DNA from: Cladophialophora immunda
Lineage: Eukaryota > Ascomycota > Eurotiomycetes > Chaetothyriales > Herpotrichiellaceae
DNA: 64,000 nt
Direction: 5' to 3'
Assembly (NCBI RefSeq): GCF_000835495.1
Contig: NW_015622541.1
Coordinates: 6,014,001 to 6,078,000 of the forward strand
In this document: positions 9,384 to 18,736 of the stretch, piece by piece
Position numbering within the stretch: position 1 is the stretch's first letter
How the letters are laid out: every line of letters starts with the position of its first letter
Program-made: the position numbers and the translations under genes
The notes under the pieces: generated by a model
The model's input: only the letters and a program-made list of their open reading frames with translations
What the model was told of the DNA's origin: nothing
The model's database searches: none

Positions 9384-10873
9384 CTATGTGACGGTCAATG
9401 CCTCTCTCGGACCAATCATCTTCTTCCATTCTTCATCAACACCAATCCTCTCACTCCTAGGCTTTTGGAGCCACCGCTGCTGCCATTCCTTCGTCATCTG
9501 CTCCCAGTGAGTTACTTCGGCAACTGCAAATGAGGCTGCGGCGTCAGCACACTCCTTGACCTTCAAAAAAGGGACCAAGTGACCACAATCTGCCAGAACC
9601 ACCTCTTCACTCGGCCTTCAGACTGTCCCCCGCTCCCGCCCACTCCAACACCCGTACTCGCCATCTTCTTTCTCCTTAGCTCTGGTGTGGCGAGCTCAGA
9701 CTGGTCTCCGAATATGTACAAGACAGGTGGCTTCAGCTCGGGAAGCCGGCGGAATATTTCGGCGGGCTCAGGGCGATAGAAGGGATACCCCTCCTCCACA
9801 TCCTCCGGGTGCATATCCCCATACACGGCCCGATCCCTCTCAGGTGCAATACCCGGAGTACCGTTATATTTCGGTCTCAGATAAGAGAAGACCTCTTGAG
9901 ACTTGGGGGTGGTTAACGTCACGCCCGGTTCCTCGCTCTCGTTCCTTTCTGGATAGAGTTCCGTGGGTAGATCCCGGAGACCATATTGCACCCACTTCTC
10001 AAAGACCCTCGGGTCCCAGGCCTGATAGAACTTGCTGCTCGCGAACTTTGCCCGGGCTTCTTGACGGGATGGCCAGATATCTCGACGATAGGTGGACGGT
10101 TTAGCGAATGTCTTGCTAGGATTCTCAGTCTGTATGACCGGGTCAATGAGAATTAATGCCTGCAACAGCCTAGGATGAAGAAGTGAGAGCTGCGCCCTAG
10201 AAAACAGTTAATGCTTTGCACAGTTCAGTGGTCGACTGGGGATGTACAATTGCGACGCTCCCATGCTATGCCCAATCCCTACAAGTGGCTGAGGCAACTC
10301 ATCTTGCTTCTGGTTGATCAGAAAAAGAAAGTCTCTGGCACCATCCCACCAGTTTGCTGTCACCCGTCAGCAAGCTTCGGAATGTTCCACATATGCAGAC
10401 GTACGATCATTGCCCAAAGCTTTTTCATTGAGGATATAGCTCTTCCCCTGGTGAGCAAGGTCGGCAATCCATATTGCGCGGATGCCGCCCCCGACAGCTC
10501 TTAGTTTGGTGTAGAGGTCGTCAAACAGCGGCTCATATAGCTCCTAAAGATGGTCTCAGGCATGGAACATGTCGAGCGCTGCTCTGAGCAGGCACAGAGT
10601 ACTGACCTTGGGAAAGCCATTGGCATGTGCAGCGATAAAGGTGATGTCGCTTGGCACCGGATTCCTGCGTTCATGGGGAATATATTGCTTGACAGAGAGC
10701 CTCAAGGCGTTTTCACAGCCAACCTCTGTACCCCTCGGCCAGTGGCGCGTATGTTGAGTGCGCACTTCATGTTCGATCACGCGAAACTGGCTCAAGCTTC
10801 TTCGAAAGGTGTGGACCTTCACCTTCAAGCCATGTCCTCTGACGGAGAGATGGGCACTGCGACCCAGGGGCAT
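9384..10873 (-). CDS. Alpha/beta hydrolase ('toxin biosynthesis protein' type), frame interrupted near the 3' end
   Basis: Fungal serine hydrolase of the family often labelled toxin biosynthesis protein. The label does not imply that a toxin is made. Exons 10873-10607, 10543-10405, 10356-10248 and 10196 onward join in frame and give AAHANGFPK, the nucleophile elbow GIGHSMGAS, ALILIDPVIQTENPS and PPVLYIFGDQSELATPE. The reading frame then shifts near 9600-9610. Before that point the frame runs to a stop at 9563; after it a second frame carries the expected C-terminus (LADCGHLVPF with the catalytic His, then EEWKKMIGPREA) to a stop at 9384. No intron of usable length can bridge the two frames. 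It is either a sequencing error or a one-base lesion that makes a pseudogene. The substrate is unknown. Confidence 0.75.
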
Positions 10874-11491
10874 ATTCTCAAGCTTCTACTGCAGCCGAAT
10901 TTCTCAACATCGTGACAGGACGTTGGCGTAGTGTATCATTATGGGCGAGTTGTTTGGGATGATGACAAAATCGGCTTCTGGATGGTGCTCGGTACGTGGC
11001 CGAGCCCACGGGAAACTCTCGGAAATCATTGTGTTCTCTGGCTCAACCCTCACCAGTTCTCCTTCTTGAAGTCTGCCCAGCAATTCTGAAGCCTGTGGAT
11101 GGTATCCTCCGAGTGAGTGCCAGCATTCTGCCCCATGAAATGATGATACACCGATCTAGTCCGTTGAGAATGATGTCGATTTCCCAGCCGAATCGCCTTG
11201 CGACTGAAATGACTCACATTTGGCCCGAGGGCCTCGCCCAGCACAGAACAGTCGAAGGGACATGATCCTACGTCTCGTTCAGACCGCAATGAGCATTAAT
11301 GTGTCTCCATAACCTCCCATCTATAGGAGAGCCTCAACACGCCAGGTGAGTCACTGCTCGGGAATCGGTGCTGCGCCACAGCAAGGCTGGCTCGACAACC
11401 ACCAAGAACCAAATATATGAGGATTGCGTTCCATCATTCCCGTTCCCTTCCATTGACCATATAAATCTTCTAGATTGACAAATTGCTGCTA
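10874..11491. other. Intergenic between divergent genes
   Basis: About 600 bp between the hydrolase (minus) and the MJ1316-domain gene (plus), serving both promoters. Short open frames on both strands (about 80-90 codons at 10996-11289) have no recognisable features. A TATAAAT element lies at 11459-11465, about 30 bp before the plus-strand ATG. Confidence 0.5.
11459..11465 (+). promoter_or_regulatory. TATA-like element upstream of MJ1316-domain gene
   Basis: The sequence TATAAAT ends about 26 bp before the ATG at 11492. Position and sequence fit a core promoter element, although the leader would be very short. Confidence 0.35.
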
Positions 11492-12107
11492 ATGGCGGGA
11501 ATCGACCACCTAAGGGATGCAGCTTTGAGCCTGCCTTCGGACTTGGTATGCCACTTGAGAGGAGTCGCGGAAAAGCACCTCAAAGACATTGATGAAGAAA
11601 GATTACAAGAAGAAAAGGACGAATTGAAGAGAACACAAGATCTCGAGCACTATGGAAAGCACAAGAAGCAGGGGAAGCAAGGGACAACCATGACGTCCAT
11701 CGGGGTGCCAGTGCCAAAGATGAGACCAGCCCAAGGTACAGCACATACGCTCCCCACAAGACTGACCTGTTGACGAATGCCGTATAGATGTCCTAAAGCG
11801 ACTCCAATGGGATACTGATCTTGACGTGTCAAAATATGTCATTGGATATTTAGAACGATTCGCTGGTATTAAAGAGCTTCCCGCAACGAAATGGATATCT
11901 GAATTTACCGAGGAGGAATGGATCCCCCAACATCGTATCAAATACTTCAAACGACTCTGTGAGAACGGGGAGGAAGAGATTGTCTGGGACCGTGAGAAGC
12001 GGATTGACAAGATCTTCGGCAGTGGCTTGAGGGTGAGCGGTCCGGAGGACGATGAGAAGATGGACATTCGTTCCGAAGATGGCGGTGTCAACCTCCTTCC
12101 ACAATAG
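11492..12107 (+). CDS. MJ1316/DUF504-domain protein
   Basis: Small protein carrying the MJ1316 RNA cyclic group end recognition domain (formerly DUF504), a family shared with archaea and thought to act on RNA ends. Exons 11492-11735 and 11788-12107 (52-nt intron) join in frame to 187 residues. The first ATG in the frame is used (MAGIDHLRDAALSLPSDLVC). The N-terminal 80 residues are helical and charged. The domain follows the splice: DVLKRLQWD..DVSKYVIGYLERF, then PQHRIKYFKR...EEEIVWDREKRIDKIFGSG. The core motif H-R-I-K-Y-F-K-R ... V-W-D-R-x-x-R-x-D is complete. The acidic tail after IFGSG is unconserved and the true stop could be elsewhere. The role in this fungus is unknown. Confidence 0.8.
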
Positions 12108-12707
12108 CCGAACAACTGAATTTGGATTTGCATTCCAGAGTGGAAGTGCGTATACTCTGAGCGGCGCAAGAGGAAACCCGACTTCATATACTACCAGCCT
12201 TGGGTTTCGTGGCGGAGGACAACGGAGAAGTAGAGACCATGAATCGGCGAATGAGTCTCAGGCATCGCTCCAACAATATGTAGCAACCTACGGCATGTGC
12301 CTCTCGTGCAGTGGTGGAGTAGGTCATTCCGGGGGGGAATGGTCTGGCGGGCAAAGAAGATGCGAATGCAAGCAAGAGGCTGCGCAGGAGGAGGCATGGC
12401 GTCTTGGCGTCTTTGCTGGAGTCTTGCGTGAGTGACTAAAAGCTTCACCGTAGTCTGCACTACCTCGAAGTATGTGACACTGAACCGTTATTCACTTTTT
12501 TTTTGGACTGCGGCACATCAATTGTTCTTCGCTGCACTCTCGTTCGCCTTTATGGCATCCTGACACTGATGGCCCTCTTTGACGTGTAATATGATGTTTC
12601 CTTAGCGTACCTCCCCTCCTTGGAGATTGCCCATGTCTAGGCCAGCCCTGCATTGGGTAGTGGACCTATACCAGCAGATCCAGAGACATATTTCTCCATT
12701 CAAAGTC
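12108..12707. other. Intergenic, 600 bp
   Basis: No gene supported. A 127-codon open frame at 12052-12435 overlaps the end of the MJ1316 gene in another frame and shows no domain. An A/T tract (ttttttttt near 12501) lies midway. The right end is the promoter of the dihydrouridine synthase. Confidence 0.45.
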
Positions 12708-14376
12708 ATGGCACAAGCAACACCAACTGGCGCAAGCCACGGGTCTTCGCCGCCAAAGCTGACAGGCAGGGCCTTCTACGAGAGCATCGGCAGCCCCAAG
12801 TACATCGTCGCCCCCATGGTCGAACGCTCAGAATTCGTCCGTTCTCTCCCCGCCTTCGGCGTTTCACCAGATTTGTTGACTTGTTCTCCAGGCTTGGAGA
12901 CTCCTCACTCGATCCTACCTGGATGAAGAGCGATCAAAGTCCTTTCTAGCCTATTCGCCCATGCTGCACGCGAGATTGTTCGGAGAAACGGCAAGGTTTC
13001 GAGACGAACACTTCCAGCCGACCAGAGACAGTTTGGTCTCGAAGGAGAAATCATTATCCTCACCCTGGTTAGATGGGAATCCAAATTTGGACCGACCGTT
13101 GTTTGTGCAGTTCTGCGCAAACAAACCTGAAGATCTCCTAGAGGCGGCACAATATGTGGCCCCTTACTGTGACGCGGTCGATTTGAATTTGGGATGTCCT
13201 CAGGGTATCGCCAGAAATGGTCACTACGGGGCGTTTCTGCAAGAAGATTGGGACACCATTTACAACATGATCAACAAGTTACACAAGGAGTTGAAAGTCC
13301 CTGTGACGGCCAAGATGAGAATACTGGACACCAGGGAGAAGACGCTGGAGTATGCCAAGATGATTCTATCCGCCGGCGCCAGCATATTGACAGTGCACGG
13401 GAGACGGAGAGAACAAAAGGGCCACAATACTGGTATTGCGGACTGGCAAATGATCAGGTACCTTCGAGAACAGCTACCGCCAGAAACGGTGATCTTTGCG
13501 AATGGGAACATTCTGAATTCGGGCGACCTAGAATCCTGCCTTGCCGCAACCGGAGCCGATGGTGTCATGAGTGCAGAGGGCAATCTAAGTGATCCTACAA
13601 TTTTTGCCAATCCCCCAAGAGAACACAATCCCCGAGAGTACTGGTACGGAGCGGAGGGGAAAGGAGGATATCGTATGGACGCCGTGTTCAGAAGATACCT
13701 CGACATTATCCACCGATATGTTTTTGATAGAGAACCGCCGATGCGCACGCCCCTCTATGTCCCTGGGGATCCTGAAGAGGTACCTCAAATAATGGAAGCC
13801 TCCGGTGATGTGGCTCATGAAGAGGTTCGGCCAAGAAAAAGGCAAAAACGCTTCAGCAAACAACAGCTCGACCCAAACATCAGATCGATACAAGCGCACC
13901 TGTTCCAGCTCCTCCGACCCCTGGTTTCCAGACACACCGACATTCGAGACGCGCTGGCAACAACAAGATGCGGAGACATTAATGGCTTTGAGAGAGTTCT
14001 CACCATGGTAGAAGCGGCCGTCAAAAACGGACTCGACGATCACGCCGCCTCACCAAACGTCGAGTCCAAATTGATAACTGAAGACGGTGTGGATGAGGAG
14101 TCCGAACTTGAAGTGACGCCTAGACAGACAACCACATTGAAATATCAGAGGCCGTGGTGGGTATGTCAACCCTACATCCGACCCTTGCCGGACGAAGCTA
14201 TCAAGCTTGGTGCAATGCAACCGCGCAAGTGGAATGCGTCCAAGGTGGATTCGAGGGAGGCGGCAGGTAACAATGGCGATGCAGGCCGGAGACTGGATGT
14301 CTTTGAGACACAAGATCAATCTCTGTACCACGTCGCAAAGGAAGAACTCCCAAAGCCTACCCTGGTCTTCGGCTGA
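12708..14376 (+). CDS. DUS1: tRNA-dihydrouridine(16/17) synthase, Dus1 type
   Basis: Flavoenzyme that reduces uridine in the D-loop of tRNA. Exons 12708-12836 and 12892-14376 (55-nt intron) join SEF to AWRLLTRSYLDEERSKSFLA exactly as in the family. The product is 537 residues. Motifs: KYIVAPMVERSEFAW, YSPMLHARLF, FVQFCANKPEDLLEAA, DAVDLNLGCPQGIARNGHYG with the catalytic-loop Cys, VTAKMRI, ILTVHGRRREQKG, VIFANGNI and GADGVMSAEGNL. The C-terminal 200 residues contain a basic RPRKRQKRF stretch and the Dus1 tail (QPYIRP). The ATG at 12708 has a better context (AGTCATGG) than an in-frame ATG at 12633, which would add 25 residues. The start is therefore moderately certain and the identity is firm. 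Confidence 0.93.
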
Positions 14377-14733
14377 AAATGATTGAACAGTGCAAAGGGC
14401 TACCTGCGCTCGCTACTGCAATCATCATGTGTACAACAAATGAATCGTCCCTTTCTACGCCATCGTCGCCCTGATCGAGGTGCCTGCAAAAAGATCTTGT
14501 GCGCGAAGAGCAATCAGCATTCTCAAGTAAATCAATATAAACACAAGCCCAAAGTTTTCACACGAAACAACTACCAAACCAGCAAACAGCCGTGACATCA
14601 ACAGACGAGTTATCCTTGTCATCCTTTCAATTCCTCGGGCGGTGTGAATCGTCAACATCCAAACAAGGCTTTCTCGTCATGAAACTGCATCTGTGCCTGA
14701 CAAAGTCGGCTTTCCTAGTCGCTAATCCCTAGC
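14377..14733. other. Convergent 3' region
   Basis: 357 bp between the ends of the Dus1 gene (plus) and the first UBA-like gene (minus). AT-rich patches suit transcript ends. No gene seen. Confidence 0.5.
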
Positions 14734-16647
14734 TTAGTCTGAAAGATCCATGGGAGCGTCCCCTTCATCGTCGTCTGACGAGATATCCATTGGAACGTCT
14801 TCCTCCTCGGGGTCGTCCTCGCCATGGGTGGCCACGTGGGACTGGTCTGCGTCTTCGTCGTCAGAAAGGTCCGAGCGCTTGCGCTTCTGGCCAGCCTTCT
14901 GCTTCAGTTTCGCAAGGTATTTGTTGTCTGGCTTGACGTGAAACCGGTCGACCAGCTCCTGGATGCGGCTTCTCCGTTGCATGATGGCCCCTACTGTCCG
15001 GTCAGTGCGCGGCGCCTTCGAATCTGCCTGGATCGTGCCAGTGAATGTCTTGTTGAACGCCTCAGCCCACTCCTCTTTCTTCGCGTTGCTGACTAGCAAT
15101 TTCTTGCTCTTGGGGGGCTTCGACGATTTACGCTTTTCTTCCAAGAGGTCCTCGGACAATTTGATCAAATAATCGTCCTCCTCCTTGCACCATGGTTGAC
15201 CGGGCTCGTTCCTGGAGCTTTTGATTGTTCTGCCAATCGCTTGTCGACGCCAATTGTTCAGCAACTGGACGTGCGACCCGTCCTCAAAGTCAAACAAGTC
15301 TTGACCTGACTGAGGCACTGAGGCCTTTCCCTTGGTAAGGCCTGGCCATTGGAACCTTGCGCTCTGTTTGAAGCGTTTGAAGGTGTATTTCCCCCTGGAG
15401 ATGTGCTCGACGAGGAATTTGGCTGGATTCGGACAACCTACGTGAGCTCTTTCATTTACATCACCGTCGATGTTGATGAGAAAACCTTCAGCACCGCGCT
15501 TGTCGGGCTTTTTGACCTTTTGGGGTTTTTTGCCTCTTTTGCTCTTCTTACCGGTGTCTTCTGTGTCGGCAGCGTCATCAGGGGTGTATTGATCCGGTTC
15601 CACACCCCAACCGTCGTCCATGAAAACCTCCGGAGGCACTTCACACTGCTTCGCCGTTGGCCATTTCATTGATTTCTCGTTGATGTTGACACGGATGCCG
15701 AAGTCGAATTTCTTCCCGTCAGGATCCTCCTTGGTGGATTTTTGAACCTCTCTCGTGGGGGGTCGAACGGGAGGCACCCCACGAAAGAACCAGAATGAGA
15801 CAGCCTCAATCAAATTCCAATTATGATCCTGCAGCACCGCACGCAGGGAGTACCAGTCAGGCCGTGCAGTGATGTTTACGAACTCTGCCAGCCGTTCATC
15901 TTGTTCTCTCATGATGTCGACCTCGTCAGGGTCGATTTCCATTGGCAGGCTCGTACGCATCCGGTCAAAGTCGCTAAGCTGGAGTCGAATGTCCTCCAAT
16001 GTTGTGAAACTGTCGATGGCCTCGCCAAGATCCCACATGTTGACATGGAGAAGAAGTATTGCCTCTGAAGGACTCAAGGTTGTTGAGTCTTCTGTTTCGG
16101 ATTCGTAATGCAGGCGAAGTGCGAGGGCCGCGTCCCGACGCTCTTGTTCTAAGTTGGCATTGAAACGGCGGCTGACTTGGTTTCCGCGCATAGCCCCCAA
16201 CGTTTTACTTTCTTCTTCTTCCTCTTCCTCTTCCCCGTCTTTTTCATCTTTTTCATCATCGTCATCTTCTCCGGCAGCAGCAGCAGCAGGAGCACGGGGT
16301 ATATCACTTAAGGAACTCGAGGAGCTTGAAGAACTTGAGGAGCCTGCGCCGTCTTGTTCTTCCTCTTCCTCTCTCTCTTCGCCTTCGTCTTCAGAGTCTG
16401 ATTCCGTGCTGGAGCTGGAGTCTTGCGCATCGTCGCGGCCAGCAAGGATCCTAGCTCTGTCCACCTGCCACAAGTTATAGGCGTCCTCGATATTCCAGTC
16501 TGTGGAAGCGAGGTATGTCTCCAGCAACGTGCGGTCGGTGACGTTGGGTCGGAGCCGGTCTCGCAGGGCGTTGATTGCCTTCCTGCGTTCGATGGCTGTC
16601 AATAGACGCGGGGCGCCAGGCCCAGGGGGACCTCCGGGAGCTGACAT
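14734..16647 (-). CDS. UBA-like repeat protein A (paralogue of the gene at 18.7-21.2 kb)
   Basis: 637 residues, single exon, ATG at 16647. It is not a family I can name. An N-terminal UBA-like three-helix segment (about residues 19-62) ends in the pattern LLETYLASTDWNIEDAYNLW. Next comes a very acidic, Ser-rich stretch (about 75-150). A second and a third such helix pattern follow: EAILLLHVNMWDLGEAIDSF and SLRAVLQDHNWNLIEAVSFW. A central conserved block runs VGCPNPAKFLVEHISRGKYT ... NNWRRQAIGRTIKSSRNEPG, followed by WCKEEDDYLIKLSEDLL. The C-terminus has KRKRSDLSDDED, a possible nuclear signal, in an acidic tail. The same order of blocks occurs in the gene at 18737-21181. A ubiquitin-related or chromatin role would be a guess. 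Confidence 0.8.
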   Translation of the reverse strand: MSAPGGPPGPGAPRLLTAIERRKAINALRDRLRPNVTDRTLLETYLASTDWNIEDAYNLWQVDRARILAGRDDAQDSSSSTESDSEDEGEEREEEEEQDGAGSSSSSSSSSSLSDIPRAPAAAAAGEDDDDEKDEKDGEEEEEEEESKTLGAMRGNQVSRRFNANLEQERRDAALALRLHYESETEDSTTLSPSEAILLLHVNMWDLGEAIDSFTTLEDIRLQLSDFDRMRTSLPMEIDPDEVDIMREQDERLAEFVNITARPDWYSLRAVLQDHNWNLIEAVSFWFFRGVPPVRPPTREVQKSTKEDPDGKKFDFGIRVNINEKSMKWPTAKQCEVPPEVFMDDGWGVEPDQYTPDDAADTEDTGKKSKRGKKPQKVKKPDKRGAEGFLINIDGDVNERAHVGCPNPAKFLVEHISRGKYTFKRFKQSARFQWPGLTKGKASVPQSGQDLFDFEDGSHVQLLNNWRRQAIGRTIKSSRNEPGQPWCKEEDDYLIKLSEDLLEEKRKSSKPPKSKKLLVSNAKKEEWAEAFNKTFTGTIQADSKAPRTDRTVGAIMQRRSRIQELVDRFHVKPDNKYLAKLKQKAGQKRKRSDLSDDEDADQSHVATHGEDDPEEEDVPMDISSDDDEGDAPMDLSD

Positions 16648-18736
16648 TCCTTTGAATGTTATATGTATGTATATGACGGTAAGTTGGTTCGGTGGAGTGG
16701 TTGACTATGTTGAAGAGCTCGAGGGTGGGAGGAAAATCCTTTGAAGGGTTTTAAGCACCCTGTTCGGAACCGCCCCTTCGACATGGTCTTTATGCGGCTG
16801 GTCTTTTGGCAAGTATCTTTGTGCCCAATGCCTTTGTGTCTTCTGCTTCCTTGAGAACTGCTTCCTGGAGGACGACCAATCTATGGATGCCAGAAGGCAC
16901 GGCAAAAATGCAACAATATCCAGAATCTTGCAATGTGGCTTTGCGTGGTCAGGGGACGAATCTCGGCGGAGCACAAGCCCGGCATCTTCTAGACATGTTT
17001 GAGACGTACCAAATGGCATCTCGTGGAAGAGAGGCTTGCCATCGTCGGTTCGGGCGATCGAGGGCTGCACTCGGACTCCTTCGCTTTCTTCTGACCCAGC
17101 ATTGTTGATCTTTTTCTGGACTCGTCGCGCCGACGGATCTTTGTCTCGAGATTCGACGAAATTCTTTGTGTTTTGTCGCCCAATGCGGCGACACGTTCTG
17201 CTGCTGCTGGGGCTCCATTGTTCTTCTGTGCGGAACGTGGCTGTGGTTGCTGGAGGAGTGGGCATTCATTTCCTCCGCTGCGCACGCCAGATGTGCTCGG
17301 CTCGCCCATCTCGAGACGCCTCCCCATGCAAGGTTCGTGTTGGGTGCAGACGATGCTTCGAGCATCGATTGCGACAATATGCTGAGGCAGACTCCAATGA
17401 TGAGCTAATAATGCTTCTGATGCCCATCTATTTCAGCACCATCATATAGATAGATATATATAAGAACTGCTCTGCGGTAGATTCAAGAGCAGACGTGCTC
17501 AACTCCATTGTTGAGCTTTGCCATGGATCGACGAGGCTGAAAGCCCCTAATTGCGGTGCCAAGCATGGCCCCCCAGCCTCGTCAATCGTTTATTTTTCGT
17601 ATATCGATACGAGCTTGTTCTCTTCTCTGATGCTTACCACTGGCGCCAGGCATCATATGAGACGAAAGGGAGGCCACGTATTCCCAGGCAGCTGGAGTGC
17701 TCGAAGGACGCCATCACCAATGTTCCCCGTCCCGTCCGTCCAGCTTCCGACCCAATCTGAAGCACTGGAACATAGTACACGAGACATTTGACTACTGCAC
17801 TAAGCTCTGGAAGTCGAACAAAATGCATATCCTCTCTCTCCTCTATCCTCCCATGCCTCTATACTGGCACGCCAAGCCAAGGCTCCGGCCCAGAGATCCC
17901 GACCGCCTTTTGCCCCCGCGGTCGGCAGGACAAAGGAAAATGACACAAACAAAGGGGGAAAAGCGGTCTGAGGTGAAAATTCCACTGGAGACCAGCAACC
18001 CATCCAATCCGTGGTGTGATGTGGCCTGAAGAGCGCATGATTGGACCTCTTCCATCAAGCCGAGAGAACGGGGTCTGCCTGCCCACGTAACATCTATCTA
18101 GGTTTATGAGTCGACGGATAGGAGTCTTGTGGATTGAATTTACAACGCCGCCTCAAGGTTCGCGGGGTCAACGTACGCTTTCAGCACTGGCCGTGAACAG
18201 ACACCATCCACCTTGCGTTCTTTCACCGCTGAAAGCGTCCAGCCTGGACTGAAACCGGATGCGGATCCTTTTTGTCTTTGTGCTTGTTTCTTTGGTCTTC
18301 GTTGCTTGTCCTTGGAGAGGGACGAGATCAGCCCTGGCCGAACGCGGCGAGGGACATTTCTTTGCACCGGAACAGGCTGGCGCCCCAGTCCAGGGCTAGC
18401 TTCTGGTAGGAAAAGAGAGCTTGTGGGAGAGAGTGGGAAAAGGTGTCACGGGAAATGCTTTGATTGAGGTATACCCATGAAAGATGAGAATAGCAGACAT
18501 GTTATTTGCATGAATAAATACAAATGACTACTCGTTTTTGTTTTTGTTTTTTTCCCTCCGACTTTGCTCTCTATTTCTATGGGGATACTGATTAGTTGTA
18601 CGAATAGGAAACAAATGCAACATCATGACAAGCAACTTTAGGAAAAACATAGTAGCCCCAGCCCCTTGCATTGTAACCGCCTTTCCGACTTCCTTGTCAA
18701 CATTCTGAAATCCTGGCACAGCGTAGTGCTTCGCAA
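16648..18736. other. 2.1-kb spacer between the two UBA-like paralogues
   Basis: No gene is supported. Open frames of 60-186 codons at 16705-17449 overlap on both strands without any domain, and further short frames at 17.5-18.4 kb look random. The left end is the promoter of paralogue A (an ATATGTATGTATATG stretch near 16659-16674). The right end is the 3' region of paralogue B. A short gene using several introns cannot be excluded around 16.8-17.4 kb. Confidence 0.4.

Noticed and set aside
9384..10873. Reading the frame change in the hydrolase as an intron
   Set aside because: The two frames abut within a few bases and no GT...AG pair at workable distance restores the family sequence.
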